Notes: generated by a model from the letters alone, not told the origin. A stretch of DNA of 64,000 nucleotides from Sphingomonas sp. LY29 (GCF_035593985.1 NZ_CP141587.1:310001-374000), one strand, 5' to 3'. Positions 1 to 10,003 are shown, counted from the first letter of the stretch. Numbers and translations: made by a program.

Positions 1-966
1 CGCAGCGAGGTCGAAGTGGTGACTGAGCCATTCAAGGGCCTCGCGCTTGGCGTCTTTCTCATCACGGTCGGCATGCGGATCGATGTCGGCGCCCTGCTCG
101 ACGAATGGCCGATGCTGCTTGGTGCGCTCGCCGCGGTCATTTTGGTCAAGGCGATCGTCACCGGGGCCTTGCTCCGAATGGTCGGCGCAACTCGCGGCGT
201 CGCCGCAGAGACCGGCCTGCTCATGGCAAGTCCGTCAGAGACTACCCTGATCGTCCTTGGCGCGGCAGGGGTCGCGGGTATTCTCGGCGCTGAAACGGTC
301 GCCTTCTGGTCGGCGGCGACCGCGATCGGGCTCACCATCACGCCGCTGCTTGCAAGCCTCGGCCGGTTGGCCGCCCGCCGCGTCGACCGCGAAGGCGCCG
401 ACACCGGACACGACAGCAGCGCCGCAGGCCGGACGGTCATCTTCGGTTTCGGGCGCGTCGGCCGAATGGTCGCCGACATGCTGTCCGAACATGATCGTGC
501 CTACCTCGCCGTCGACAGCGACATCGACGGCTTTCGCCAGGCGCGAAAGGCCGGTTACTCGGTGCTTTATGGCGACGTCTCGCGCCGCGAGCTGATCGAG
601 AAACTTGAGCTTGGCGAAGCGTCCGCGGTCGTCCTAACCATGGACGACCCCGTACTCACCGCGCGCATTGCGCGCCGCCTTCGCACCGAGCATCCCGATC
701 TGCCCATCATCGCCCGCGCCCGCGACACCGCGCACGCAGCCGCTCTCTACAAGGCCGGCGTTACCGACGCCGTGCCCGAAGCGGTCGAGGCGTCGTTGCA
801 GCTATCCGAAGCCGTCCTCGTCGACATTGGCGTCGCGATGGGTCCTGTGATCGCCAGCATCCACGAAAAACGCAGCGAATTGCGAAGCGAGATCATGGAA
901 GCCGGCAATCTGGAATCCGAACCGACGCTCGGCCGTCGCCGCCTTCGCGATTCGAAGCCAGCCTAG
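1..966 (+). CDS. KefB/KefC-type K+/H+ antiporter with TrkA-N domain (5' truncated by window)
   Basis: The reading frame is open from the first base, so the true start lies outside the window. The visible protein begins with the last membrane helices of a CPA2 monovalent cation:proton antiporter (ITVGMRIDVGALL). A Rossmann TrkA-N domain follows, with the nucleotide-binding stretch VIFGFGRVGRMVADML and an acidic end of the second strand (AVDSD). Family knowledge: KefB/KefC-like proteins exchange K+ for H+ across the inner membrane and are gated by nucleotide or glutathione adducts at the TrkA-N domain. The short C-terminal tail has no TrkA-C domain that I can recognise. Its stop overlaps the convergent GFA gene by 4 nt (CTAG). 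K+ specificity is inferred. Confidence 0.85.
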   Translation, partial: RSEVEVVTEPFKGLALGVFLITVGMRIDVGALLDEWPMLLGALAAVILVKAIVTGALLRMVGATRGVAAETGLLMASPSETTLIVLGAAGVAGILGAETVAFWSAATAIGLTITPLLASLGRLAARRVDREGADTGHDSSAAGRTVIFGFGRVGRMVADMLSEHDRAYLAVDSDIDGFRQARKAGYSVLYGDVSRRELIEKLELGEASAVVLTMDDPVLTARIARRLRTEHPDLPIIARARDTAHAAALYKAGVTDAVPEAVEASLQLSEAVLVDIGVAMGPVIASIHEKRSELRSEIMEAGNLESEPTLGRRRLRDSKPA

Positions 967-1400
967 TCGGGGATAAAGCGCAACACGCCGACACGACCGT
1001 CGCCATGGCCAGATCGATCGCTTGGATGATGGACGCCGTCCATGACATCGACCTCGGCGAAGTCGAATGGTGAGAGCCCCTCCAGGCAGGCGACGTTGAC
1101 GCCATATTCGTTGGGATTGGATCGCCGGCGATGATGACTGTAGATGCCGCACTCACCGCAAAAATGATGCTCGGCGACCCCGGTGTTGAACAGATAGGTC
1201 CGCAGCATTTCGGCGCCAGCGGTCAGGTTGAACCCGTCAAGCGTCGCGGTCACCGCCACCGCGCCGCGCATCCGGCAAAAGCTGCAGTTGCATCGCCGGG
1301 CGGAGGCTAGCCCTTCCGGCAATGTCACGCGAAACTGGACCGCACCGCAATGACAGGTGCCCGCCAAGGTGACGGGCTCTGCCGTGCGGATGTCTTTCAC
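963..1400 (-). CDS. GFA (glutathione-dependent formaldehyde-activating/CENP-V-like) zinc protein
   Basis: A 145-residue protein with the full GFA cysteine set: C16-x-C18 (CHCGAVQF), C37-x-C39-xx-C42 (CNCSFC) and C81-xx-C84 (CGEC), which bind two zinc ions in this fold. The family includes S-hydroxymethylglutathione synthase and carbon-sulfur lyases, but most members have no proven substrate, so a precise reaction cannot be given. It starts with GTG at 1400, overlapping the alaS stop (GTGA), so it is probably translated by coupling from the alaS message. The 3' end overlaps the antiporter stop through CTAG. Confidence 0.8.
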   Translation of the reverse strand: MKDIRTAEPVTLAGTCHCGAVQFRVTLPEGLASARRCNCSFCRMRGAVAVTATLDGFNLTAGAEMLRTYLFNTGVAEHHFCGECGIYSHHRRRSNPNEYGVNVACLEGLSPFDFAEVDVMDGVHHPSDRSGHGDGRVGVLRFIPD

Positions 1401-4045
1401 GCCTGAAGCGCTTCCTTGACCGCGGCGATTGCATCGGCGGCTCGCGCGCCGTCGGGGCCGCCACCCTGCGCCATATCCGGACGACCGCCACCACCTTGGC
1501 CGCCAAGCGCCGCGACCGCCGCCTTGACCAAGGCAACCGCCGAAACTTCAGAGACCAATTGATCGGTGACGCCGACGACGACGCTGGCCCGGCCGTCGTT
1601 GACCGCGACCAGCGCTGCCACGCCCTGGCCGAGCCGCTGCTTCATCGCATCGACTTCTCCGCGAAGATTTTTCGGATCGAGGCCTTCGACAATCTGGCCG
1701 AGGAAAGCGTACCCACCGACTTGCTCCGGGCCCGCGGCTTCGCCGCTGCTTCCGCCGCCCATCGCGAGGGCCTTCTTGGCTTCGGCCAACTGACGCTCCA
1801 GCCTGCGCCGCTCCTCGACCAACGCCTGCACGCGCGCCGGAACCTCCTCAGGGGAGGATTTCAACGCTGCAGCCGCCTCGCGCAGGCGCTCATCACGCCC
1901 GTTGAGCCATTGCCGCGCCCCCTCGCCCGTCAGTGCTTCGATGCGGCGGATTCCCGACGACACGGCGGTCTCGGACACGATTTTGAACAAGGCGATATCG
2001 CCCGTGGCATTGACGTGAGTCCCGCCGCACAACTCGACCGAATAATGACGATCGTCGCCCGGCCGGCCCATGCTCAGCACACGAACCTCGTCGCCATATT
2101 TCTCGCCAAACAGCGCCATCGCGCCGGCCGCGATCGCGTCGTCCGGGGTCATCAGCCGTGTCGACACGGACTCGTTGGCACGAATTTCCGCGTTCACGTC
2201 TGCCTCGATCTGCGCAATCTGCTCGGCGGTCAGCGCGGATGGATGCGAAAAGTCGAAGCGCAAACGGTCCGGCGCGACCAGGCTGCCCTTCTGGCTGACA
2301 TGTCCGCCAAGGCGATGGCGAAGCGCAGCATGGAGCAAGTGGGTCGCGCTGTGATTGGCGCGGATGGCATCGCGCCGCTCGACATCGACCGACTGCGTCA
2401 GCGTATCGCCGACCTTTGCCGAACCCGAAACTACTTTGCCTTGCAGAACATGCAAACGCCCCAGCGGTTTGGACGTCGCCTCAACCTCGGCCTCTAAGCC
2501 ATTCAGGGCGGACAATTTTCCGGCATCACCTACCTGCCCGCCGCTTTCGCCGTAGAAAGGCGTCTGGTTCAACACGAATTGGACGACGTCGCCCTGCGAA
2601 GCGCTTTCGACCCGTGCGCCATCCTTGACGATCGCCAGGACATTCCCCTCGCCTTCGGTCCCCGCATAGCCGGTGAATTCGGTCGATCCGATTTCCTCGG
2701 CAAGGTCGAACCACAGGTCATCTGAGGCCTTGTCGCCCGAACCCTTCCACGCCGCGCGAGCCGCTGCTTTCTGCGCCGCCATCGCCTCGTCGAAGCCTTG
2801 GCGATCTACGCTCAAGCCGCGCGAGCGAAGTGCGTCCTCGGTGAGGTCATAGGGGAAGCCGAAGGTGTCATAGAGCTTGAAGGCCGTCGCGCCGGGCAAT
2901 TCGCTGCCTTCGCCCATTCCCGAAGTCGCGTCGTCGAGAAGCTTCAGCCCATTGGCGAGCGTTTGGCGGAAGCGCGTCTCTTCCTGAAGAAGCGTCGCCT
3001 CGATCAACGGCTGCGCCCGCACCAACTCGGGATACGCCGGACCCATCTCCGCGACCAACTCGGGCACCATGCGATGCATCAGTGGCTCCGCCGCACCGAG
3101 AATATGAGCGTGCCGCATGGCACGACGCATGATCCGCCGTAGCACGTAGCCGCGGCCCTCGTTGGCAGGAAGTACTCCGTCGGCCACCAGGAACCCCGAT
3201 GCGCGAAGGTGATCTGCAATCACACGGTGGCTCGCCTGCGTCGGCCCTTCGGCGCGGGTCTTGGTCAATTCCTCCGACGCCGAAATCAGCGCCTTGAACG
3301 TGTCGGTGTCATAATTGTCGGACACGCCCTGCATCACGGCTGAGATGCGCTCCAACCCCATGCCAGTGTCGATCGACGGCTTGGGAAGGTCGCCGATAAT
3401 CTCATCGGCTTCCTGCAGGAACTGCATGAACACCAGATTCCACACTTCGACGAAACGATCGCCGTCCTCGTTGGCGCTTCCCGGCGGCCCGCCTTGGATC
3501 TGGTCGCCGTGATCGAAGAAGATTTCGGAGCATGGCCCGCAAGGCCCGTCCGCGCCCATCGCCCAGAAATTATCCTTTGTGGCGATGCGAATGATCCGCT
3601 CGTCGGGGAGTGCGGCGATCTTCTTCCACAAGTCGAAGGCCTGATCGTCGGTATGATAGACGGTCACCGTCAACCGGTCCGGCGAAAGCCCCCATTCGCG
3701 CGTCAGCAAGGTCCAGGCATTGAGGATTGCCTGTTCCTTGAAATAATCGCCGAACGAGAAATTCCCCAGCATTTCGAAGAAGGTATGGTGGCGGGCGGTA
3801 TAGCCGACATTGTCGAGATCGTTATGCTTGCCGCCTGCGCGGACACATTTCTGGCTGCTGGCGGCGGTCGAATAGGGTCGGCTTTCAAGGCCGGTGAAGA
3901 CGTTCTTGAATGGCACCATTCCGGCATTGACGAACATCAGCGTGGGATCGTTCTGCGGGACGAGCGGCGCCGACGCGACGCGCGCATGACCCTGCCCTTC
4001 GAAAAAATCGAGGAAGCTGCGGCGGATGTCGTTGGTCGATGTCAT
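1397..4045 (-). CDS. alaS: Alanyl-tRNA synthetase
   Basis: An 882-residue protein of full AlaRS length. The N-terminus ([29 protein letters not shown]) is the class II catalytic domain start, with the alanine/ATP site around [13 protein letters not shown]. The editing domain carries the zinc-binding histidines [12 protein letters not shown] and the later CGGTHV motif. The C-terminal 150 residues form the coiled coil and C-Ala domain ([17 protein letters not shown]). It charges tRNA-Ala and hydrolyses mischarged Ser/Gly-tRNA-Ala. The ATG at 4045 agrees with the family start. A divergent antiporter lies upstream, with a 211-bp spacer that holds a stress-type promoter and terminator on the other strand. 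Confidence 0.97.
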   Translation of the reverse strand: MTSTNDIRRSFLDFFEGQGHARVASAPLVPQNDPTLMFVNAGMVPFKNVFTGLESRPYSTAASSQKCVRAGGKHNDLDNVGYTARHHTFFEMLGNFSFGDYFKEQAILNAWTLLTREWGLSPDRLTVTVYHTDDQAFDLWKKIAALPDERIIRIATKDNFWAMGADGPCGPCSEIFFDHGDQIQGGPPGSANEDGDRFVEVWNLVFMQFLQEADEIIGDLPKPSIDTGMGLERISAVMQGVSDNYDTDTFKALISASEELTKTRAEGPTQASHRVIADHLRASGFLVADGVLPANEGRGYVLRRIMRRAMRHAHILGAAEPLMHRMVPELVAEMGPAYPELVRAQPLIEATLLQEETRFRQTLANGLKLLDDATSGMGEGSELPGATAFKLYDTFGFPYDLTEDALRSRGLSVDRQGFDEAMAAQKAAARAAWKGSGDKASDDLWFDLAEEIGSTEFTGYAGTEGEGNVLAIVKDGARVESASQGDVVQFVLNQTPFYGESGGQVGDAGKLSALNGLEAEVEATSKPLGRLHVLQGKVVSGSAKVGDTLTQSVDVERRDAIRANHSATHLLHAALRHRLGGHVSQKGSLVAPDRLRFDFSHPSALTAEQIAQIEADVNAEIRANESVSTRLMTPDDAIAAGAMALFGEKYGDEVRVLSMGRPGDDRHYSVELCGGTHVNATGDIALFKIVSETAVSSGIRRIEALTGEGARQWLNGRDERLREAAAALKSSPEEVPARVQALVEERRRLERQLAEAKKALAMGGGSSGEAAGPEQVGGYAFLGQIVEGLDPKNLRGEVDAMKQRLGQGVAALVAVNDGRASVVVGVTDQLVSEVSAVALVKAAVAALGGQGGGGRPDMAQGGGPDGARAADAIAAVKEALQA

Positions 4046-4132
4046 TGACGGGATTTACGGCGCTTGCTGCGGTGCGGCAAGCTTGGTCGGAGGCCGCCGC
4101 CGAACGAGGGACAAAATAATTATCGAGTTGGC

Positions 4133-4157
4133 GGAACCGCTATGGCGAACAGGGGTT
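4133..4157 (+). promoter_or_regulatory. Candidate EcfG (general stress sigma) promoter
   Basis: GGAAC at 4133-4137 and GGTT at 4154-4157, separated by 16 nt. The alphaproteobacterial EcfG consensus is GGAAC, 16-17 nt, then cGTT. Transcription would begin near 4163 and immediately enter two hairpins, the second a terminator. It is the only recognisable promoter in the alaS/antiporter spacer on this strand. Confidence 0.5.
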
Positions 4158-4162
4158 GTGTC

Positions 4163-4230
4163 ATTGTGGTTCTCATCTTCGGATGTGACCCATGGAACCC
4201 CGGCAACCTCGGTTGCCGGGGTTTACTTTT
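4163..4230 (+). ncRNA. Candidate short stress RNA or terminated leader upstream of the antiporter
   Basis: Between the predicted EcfG start (about 4163) and the T-rich end at 4230 there is room for an RNA of about 68 nt. It contains a small hairpin CATC-TTCG-GATG (4174-4185, UUCG tetraloop) followed by a 12-bp terminator stem. No convincing reading frame fits inside. It could be an independent small RNA, or a leader that attenuates the downstream antiporter gene, whose ribosome-binding site lies 17 nt beyond the T-tract. The 5' end is inferred only from the promoter motif. Confidence 0.4.
4196..4230 (+). terminator. Rho-independent terminator ahead of the antiporter gene
   Basis: Perfect 12-bp stem (AACCCCGGCAAC / GTTGCCGGGGTT, 4196-4207 and 4212-4223) with a CTCG loop, followed by the interrupted T-tract TTTACTTTT. 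It lies upstream of the same-strand coding region and not after a gene, which suggests it ends a short RNA or attenuates. Confidence 0.75.
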
Positions 4231-4256
4231 ATCCCCGCGCCTTGGTGGGAGCTGAC

Positions 4257-5540
4257 GTGTTCGGCCTCGACAGCACTCACTTCCTCCTTGCCGCCATCGG
4301 CGCCGCGATCGTGCTCGCCTCGTGGCTTCCGCGTTTCGTGAGCGGACGCGAGCCCTCCACGTCAGCCTTGCTGATCTTGGCCGGCCTAGGCGCAACGCTC
4401 GCATTCCCGGCGCTACCCTCGGCATTGTCGCCGCTCGACTATCCTATCCTTTTCGAGCGCGGCGCCGAATTCTGCGTGATCATTGGCCTGTTCGGCACCG
4501 GCCTCCGCATCGACCGACTTGCCGGCCGCAAGCAGTGGATGCCCACCGTCCGCCTCCTCCTCATCGCGATGCCTCTCTGCATCGCGGCGGTGGCCTTGTC
4601 GGGATGGTGGCTCGCCGGAATGACCCTTGCCGGAGGCCTGCTGCTAGGGTCGGTCCTCGCCCCCACCGATCCAGTGTTAGCCGGCGATGTGCAGGTTGGC
4701 CCTCCACAGGAAGGCGGCGAACACCCGGTTCGCTTTGCCCTGACGACTGAAGCCGGCCTCAATGATGGCCTGGCCTTTCCCTTCGTCTACCTCGCGATCG
4801 CCATCGCTATCGCCGGCGGAATCGACACAACCTTGCTCGGTGAATGGTTGGGCCGCGATCTTCTCTATCGGGTCGTGGTGGGCGGCTTGGCCGGGATCGG
4901 CATCGGATGGCTATTGGGCAAGATCCTCTTCGATTGGCCTGATGAGAACAGCCTGTCGAAAACTGGATCGGGCGTCGTCGCGCTCGCCGGGGTCCTCCTG
5001 GCGTATGGCCTGACCGAGCTTGCCGAAGGCTACGGCTTCATCGCCGCCTTCGTCGCCAGCTACACGCTGCGCCGTTCGGAGAGCCATCACCGCTACCACC
5101 GCCGTCTTCACGACTTCAGCGAGGCGCTGGAACAGGCGATGACCGCCATCCTCCTGCTCGCCCTCGGCGCGGCAATTCCCTACCTCCTCCCCTATTTCGA
5201 CTGGCGTCATGCCGCCATCGGCATCGCGTTGATCTTCATCATCCGGCCGTTGATCGGCTGGCTCTCGCTCACCGGATCGACCCTCGACACGCGCAGCCGG
5301 CTGGTTGTCGCCTTTTATGGCGTGCGCGGGATCGGCTCTATCTACTATCTCGCCTATGCCGCGCACATGGTCGACTTGACCAACGAGGGAGAACTTTGGG
5401 CGACGGTCGCCTTCACGATCCTGCTCTCTTCCGTGGTCCACGGCCTGACTGCCGGGATCGCCGTTCCGCGCGTCACCGGGGAGGATGAAGAACCCGATCG
5501 CGAACCCGAAACGATTGCACCGGCCAAGTCCGCGCCGTAA
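4257..5540 (+). CDS. NhaP/CPA1-type cation:proton antiporter
   Basis: A 427-residue integral membrane protein with about a dozen hydrophobic segments. Characteristic stretches are the acidic transport core LLGSVLAPTDPVLAGDVQ (aspartate after APT) and FALTTEAGLNDGLAFPF (the conserved ND pair of CPA1 exchangers), followed by VVAFYGVRGIGSIYYL. These define a Na+(or K+)/H+ antiporter of the NhaP branch, expected to export Na+ in exchange for H+. I chose the GTG at 4257 because GGGAG precedes it by about 6 nt and the protein then begins with a hydrophobic helix. The open frame extends further upstream but only through the terminator region. mtgA follows after 9 nt, so the two may be cotranscribed. 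Ion specificity is not visible. Confidence 0.88.
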   Translation: MFGLDSTHFLLAAIGAAIVLASWLPRFVSGREPSTSALLILAGLGATLAFPALPSALSPLDYPILFERGAEFCVIIGLFGTGLRIDRLAGRKQWMPTVRLLLIAMPLCIAAVALSGWWLAGMTLAGGLLLGSVLAPTDPVLAGDVQVGPPQEGGEHPVRFALTTEAGLNDGLAFPFVYLAIAIAIAGGIDTTLLGEWLGRDLLYRVVVGGLAGIGIGWLLGKILFDWPDENSLSKTGSGVVALAGVLLAYGLTELAEGYGFIAAFVASYTLRRSESHHRYHRRLHDFSEALEQAMTAILLLALGAAIPYLLPYFDWRHAAIGIALIFIIRPLIGWLSLTGSTLDTRSRLVVAFYGVRGIGSIYYLAYAAHMVDLTNEGELWATVAFTILLSSVVHGLTAGIAVPRVTGEDEEPDREPETIAPAKSAP

Positions 5541-5549
5541 TCACCGCCG

Positions 5550-6545
5550 ATGGCACGGCGATCGAAAAGCAGCATTCCCGCGTACAAACGGCGAAGGTCC
5601 GGACGCGGTTTCTTCGGCTGGATATGGCGGATCCTGCTCGGGCTGTTCCTGTTCAGCATCGCCTGGGTCCTTCTGTACCGCTTCGTCCCGCCCCCGATCA
5701 CAGCCACGATGATTGGCGACGTGATCGGCGGTCGCGGGCTGTCCAAGGACTGGATGAGCCTCGACGAAATGGACCGCGACATGGTGCGCGCGGCGGTCGG
5801 CGCCGAGGACAGCAAGTTCTGCAGCCACAACGGCTTCGACCTTGAAGCGATCGAGGACGCGATGAAGCGCAACGCCTCGGGCGGTCGAATCCGTGGCGGA
5901 TCGACCATCTCGCAGCAGACCGCCAAAAATGTCTTCCTGTGGCAGGGCGGCGGCTATGCCCGCAAAGGTGTCGAAGCCTACTTTACCTTCCTGATCGAAC
6001 AGCTGTGGGGAAAGCGGCGGATCATGGAAGTCTATCTCAACGTGGCCGAGACCGGCATAGGCACCTATGGCGCGAACGCCGGCGCGATGCGCTACTTCGA
6101 CCATGACGCGTCCGCGCTGAGCCCGACCGAGGCCGCGCGCATCGCCGCCATTCTTCCCTTGCCCAAAAAGCGCGGCGCGGTGGCGCCCAAGGGCTTCACG
6201 CGCCGCTATGGCAACACCATCGCCGCACGCGTCGGCCAAGTCCGCCGCGACGGGCTCGATTCCTGCGTCTATGCCGGCACGTCTGCGCCGAAGGACAAGG
6301 CGCCGCCCCCCCCGAGCAAGGCGCCGCGCGAACTGCCGGGCGCCGAATATGAGACAGCCGCCCCACCACCGCCCGAACCGAGCGTCGACGCCCCGACATT
6401 GAATGAGGCCGAAGCTCCGATCGAGGAAACGCTTCCGTCAGCGCCGGTCGATCAACCGATCATCCTCGAAGAGCCTGCCACCGATGCGCCGCCCGAAACG
6501 CCAGCGGAAACGTCCCCGCCGCCGCAACAGGCCGACGAGATCTAG
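5550..6545 (+). CDS. mtgA: Monofunctional biosynthetic peptidoglycan glycosyltransferase
   Basis: A 331-residue inner-membrane protein. A basic N-terminus and one transmembrane helix (about 24-45) precede a GT51 domain with the catalytic-glutamate motif AVGAEDSKFCSHNGFD, the RGGSTISQQTAKNVFL motif and the second-glutamate region IMEVYLNVAETGIGTYGANA. It polymerises lipid II into glycan strands in the periplasm and has no transpeptidase domain. The GT51 domain ends near residue 230. The last 90 or so residues are a proline- and glutamate-rich low-complexity tail, which ordinary MtgA proteins of about 230-240 residues lack. The stop overlaps the convergent dnaE stop through CTAG. Confidence 0.93.
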   Translation: MARRSKSSIPAYKRRRSGRGFFGWIWRILLGLFLFSIAWVLLYRFVPPPITATMIGDVIGGRGLSKDWMSLDEMDRDMVRAAVGAEDSKFCSHNGFDLEAIEDAMKRNASGGRIRGGSTISQQTAKNVFLWQGGGYARKGVEAYFTFLIEQLWGKRRIMEVYLNVAETGIGTYGANAGAMRYFDHDASALSPTEAARIAAILPLPKKRGAVAPKGFTRRYGNTIAARVGQVRRDGLDSCVYAGTSAPKDKAPPPPSKAPRELPGAEYETAAPPPPEPSVDAPTLNEAEAPIEETLPSAPVDQPIILEEPATDAPPETPAETSPPPQQADEI

Positions 6546-9500
6546 CCGACCAACGCCAGGCGGGGAGGTTCGAGTGCGCCGAGTTCGACGGCGCCCTCGC
6601 CCAACAGGCGGTTGAGTTTTAGCGCGAGGTCGGCATCGAGCGCGAAATCTCGGCCGACGACCAAAGTTGCCGTCCGGCCATCGCGGAGCGACACCGTCAC
6701 ACGCACCAGCCCGGTCCCGCCACGCGCCCCTGCAATCAGCGCCGCCACGTCCGCAATCCGCCCGGCGTCATCGACGCTGACATGCATCTGCAGCCGGGTC
6801 TTCTTCGCCAGCCCCTCGAGCGGCTGGAAGCGCTTGATCGTCACGCGCGGCACCTCGTCGCCGGGCCGCCGGTCTAGTTCGACCGTCATCAGTCCGCACG
6901 TCCCGCCCTTTGCCGCGGTCTCAAGTTCCGTCGACGGTTCGTCGTCGAATACGGTTGCTTCATACTGACCGCTGGCATCGGAAATCGTCGCCATCAGGTA
7001 GCGCCGTCCCTTGGCCGAAGTTCGCCAGCGGGTCGATTCGACCATTCCCGCCATCATCGTTTGCGATCGGCCGCCTTCCGCGGCCGCCGGGAGCGAGGCC
7101 AGCTCCGCGAAGCTGCGAACCTTGTGCGCGGCCAGCAAGTGCCGCTGGGCATCGATCGGATGTGCGGAGAAATAGAAACCAAAGGCGTCGCGCTCGGCGC
7201 CCATGCGCTCCGACAGCGACCAGTGCACGTCGCGTGGGAGCCGGATTTTCGCAACATCGCTTTCGGTCGGCCCACCGAACAGGCCATGCTGCCCGCTGGT
7301 ACGCTGATCGTGCGCGCTGGCTGCATGGGCAAGCAAGGTATCCGCACCCGAATGGACCGCAGCACGGTTTGGCTCGATTGAATCGAATGCGCCCGCCCCT
7401 GCCAGGCCTTCCAATTGACGACGGTTGAGCAGCTTCGGATCGACCCGGGCGGCAAAGTCGTCGAGGCTCGCAAACGGCCCGTTGACGCCGCGCTCGTCGA
7501 CCAGCGATTCCATCGCCTTTTCGCCGACGCCCTTCAGCGCGCCGAGCGCGTATCGCACCGCCCAGCCTTCGCCGTCACGCTCGACCGAAAAAGCCGCTTC
7601 GCTGCGATTGATGTCGGGCGCCAACGCCGTGACTCCCGAACGACGAATATCCTCGACGAACAGCGCCAATTTGTCGGTCTGCCCCGTGTCGAAGCTCATC
7701 GACGCGGCGAAGAAGACCGCGGGGTGATGCGCCTTCAGCCAAGCGGTGTGATAGGCGACGAGCGCGTAGGCGGCGGCGTGGCTCTTATTGAAACCATAGC
7801 CAGCGAACTTGTCGATCAAGTCAAACAACTCGTTCGCCTTGGGCGGTGCGATCCCGTTCGCCCCGGCCCCTTCGACAAAGCGCGCGCGCTGCTCGTTCAT
7901 CTCGCTCTGGATTTTCTTGCCCATCGCGCGGCGCAACAGGTCGGCTTCGCCCAGGCTGTAGCCGGCCAGCACCTGCGCCGCCTGCATCACCTGTTCCTGA
8001 TAGACGAAGATGCCGTAAGTTTCCTTCAGCACCCCTTCGAGCATCGGATGCGGATAGGCGAGCGCGACACGGCCGTTCTTGCGGTCGCCGAACAGCGGAA
8101 TATTGTCCATCGGCCCCGGCCGGTACAGCGACACGAGTGCGATGATGTCGCCGAAACTGGTCGGCCGGACTGCGGCCAGCGTCCGCCGCATCCCTTCGGA
8201 TTCCAACTGGAACACCCCGACCGTGTCGCCGCGCTGCAGCAATTCGTAGACTGCCTCGTCGTCCCATGGCAGTGCCGCAAAATCGACGGTGACGCCCTGT
8301 TGGGCAAGCAGTCGCTGTCCTTCCTTTAGGACCGAGAGCGTCTTCAGCCCGAGAAAGTCGAACTTCACCAGCCCCGCCGCTTCGACATATTTCATGTCGA
8401 ACTGCGTGACCGGCATGTCCGACCTAGGGTCGCGATAGAGCGGCACCAGTTCGTCGAGCGGCCGATCGCCGATCACCACGCCCGCCGCATGGGTCGAGCT
8501 GTGGCGCGGCAAGCCCTCAAGCTTCATCGCCAAGTCGAGTAGCCGCTTCACCTCGGGCTCGCTGCGATATTCCTTTTCCAGTTCGCCGACGCCGTTGAGT
8601 GAGCGTTGAAGCGTCCACGGATCGGCCGGAAGGTTAGGCACCAGCTTCGCCAGGCGATCGACTTGGCCATAGCTCATTTGAAGAACCCGCCCGGTGTCCT
8701 TCAGGACCGCGCGCGCCTTCAGTCGGCCGAAAGTGATGATCTGCGCGACCCGGTCACGCCCATACTTCTGCTGGACATAGGTGATTACCTTGTCGCGATG
8801 CGTTTCGCAGAAATCGATGTCGAAGTCGGGCATCGACACGCGTTCCGGGTTGAGGAAACGCTCGAACAGCAGGTCGAGCGCGATCGGATCGAGATCGGTG
8901 ATCGTCAGCGCCCATGCGACCACGCTGCCAGCCCCCGACCCGCGGCCCGGACCGACCGGGATGTCGTTCGACTTTGCCCACTGAATGAAGTCGGCGACGA
9001 TCAGGAAGTAGCCCGCAAAGCCCATCCGCGTGATGACGTCGATCTCGAAGTCGAGTCGCTCGCGATAGCGCGTCTTTTCCTCATCCGGCTTGCCCGCGAT
9101 CCGCAGGTCGAGCCCCGCATGCGCGTCGCGCCGCAGCGTCTCGTCCTCGTCATCGCTCAGGCGCGGCAGGATCGGGCGGCGCTTGGGTGCAGCGACTGCG
9201 CAGCGCTGCGCGATCACTGCCGTGTTGGCGATCGCCTCGGGCAGGTCCGCGAAGAGCTCCGCCACCATCGGTGCGGGCTTCAACCACGCCTCGGGCGACG
9301 ACGTCTTGCGGTCGCCATGGTCGATGTAGGTCGATCCCGCGATGCACAGCATGGCGTCATGCGCCGCGTGGAAATCGGGCTCTGCGTAATGGGCGGGATT
9401 AGTCGCGACCAGCGGCAGGTCGAGCGCATAGGCCAGATCGATCAGCGCCGCCTCGGCCGCTTCCTCGACGGCATCCCCGCGCCGCGAAACCTCGACATAG

Positions 9501-10003
9501 AGTCGCCCGCCAAACATCTCCGCGGCCCGCGACGCATACGCATGCGCCTTGTCTGCCTGCCCGTCCGCAAGCAGCCGTGCGATTGCCCCCTCGCCGCCTG
9601 CCGTCAGCCCGATCAGTCCGCTCGAATGCGCCTGAAGCTTGTCGAACGAAACATGCGGCTCTTCGTGGATCGGCCGGTCGAGATGCGCCGCCGACACCAG
9701 CTTGCACAGATTGTCGTATCCCGCCTCGTCCTGCGCGAGCAGCACCAGCCAGTCGAGCGTTCCCGACGGCCCCAAGTCGGCGGGCCGCGCCACTCCCAGC
9801 ATTGCCCCGACAATCGGCTGCACGCCCTCCGTAAAGCAGGCTTCACCGAACGCCATTGCCGCGTAGAGACCGTTGCGATCGACCAGCGCCACCGCCGGAA
9901 AGCCAAGCTTCGCCGCATGCTTGGCGATCGCCTTGGGCTCGATCGCGCCCTCAAGCATCGTAAAGCAGGAGAACACGCGCAGCGGAACGTAAGGAGCGGC
10001 CAT
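6542..10003 (-). CDS. dnaE: DNA polymerase III subunit alpha
   Basis: A 1153-residue replicative polymerase of the DnaE1 type. It opens with a PHP domain (LRVFSCFTMLEGAIEPKAIAKHAA), continues with the C-family palm containing MPDFDIDFCETHRDKV (two catalytic aspartates) and VKFDFLGLKTLSVL (third aspartate), and has the fingers region GRGSGAGSVVAW. Helix-hairpin-helix and OB-fold regions lie in the last third. It is the catalytic core of chromosomal replication. The length and the intact tail argue against the shorter, error-prone DnaE2 type. A long antisense frame overlies this gene but shows no protein-like features. Confidence 0.96.
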   Translation of the reverse strand: MAAPYVPLRVFSCFTMLEGAIEPKAIAKHAAKLGFPAVALVDRNGLYAAMAFGEACFTEGVQPIVGAMLGVARPADLGPSGTLDWLVLLAQDEAGYDNLCKLVSAAHLDRPIHEEPHVSFDKLQAHSSGLIGLTAGGEGAIARLLADGQADKAHAYASRAAEMFGGRLYVEVSRRGDAVEEAAEAALIDLAYALDLPLVATNPAHYAEPDFHAAHDAMLCIAGSTYIDHGDRKTSSPEAWLKPAPMVAELFADLPEAIANTAVIAQRCAVAAPKRRPILPRLSDDEDETLRRDAHAGLDLRIAGKPDEEKTRYRERLDFEIDVITRMGFAGYFLIVADFIQWAKSNDIPVGPGRGSGAGSVVAWALTITDLDPIALDLLFERFLNPERVSMPDFDIDFCETHRDKVITYVQQKYGRDRVAQIITFGRLKARAVLKDTGRVLQMSYGQVDRLAKLVPNLPADPWTLQRSLNGVGELEKEYRSEPEVKRLLDLAMKLEGLPRHSSTHAAGVVIGDRPLDELVPLYRDPRSDMPVTQFDMKYVEAAGLVKFDFLGLKTLSVLKEGQRLLAQQGVTVDFAALPWDDEAVYELLQRGDTVGVFQLESEGMRRTLAAVRPTSFGDIIALVSLYRPGPMDNIPLFGDRKNGRVALAYPHPMLEGVLKETYGIFVYQEQVMQAAQVLAGYSLGEADLLRRAMGKKIQSEMNEQRARFVEGAGANGIAPPKANELFDLIDKFAGYGFNKSHAAAYALVAYHTAWLKAHHPAVFFAASMSFDTGQTDKLALFVEDIRRSGVTALAPDINRSEAAFSVERDGEGWAVRYALGALKGVGEKAMESLVDERGVNGPFASLDDFAARVDPKLLNRRQLEGLAGAGAFDSIEPNRAAVHSGADTLLAHAASAHDQRTSGQHGLFGGPTESDVAKIRLPRDVHWSLSERMGAERDAFGFYFSAHPIDAQRHLLAAHKVRSFAELASLPAAAEGGRSQTMMAGMVESTRWRTSAKGRRYLMATISDASGQYEATVFDDEPSTELETAAKGGTCGLMTVELDRRPGDEVPRVTIKRFQPLEGLAKKTRLQMHVSVDDAGRIADVAALIAGARGGTGLVRVTVSLRDGRTATLVVGRDFALDADLALKLNRLLGEGAVELGALEPPRLALVG

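Noticed and set aside
4142..4255. Possible leader peptide starting at ATG 4142
   Set aside because: It begins upstream of the predicted transcription start and reads straight through the terminator; no amino-acid bias typical of attenuators.
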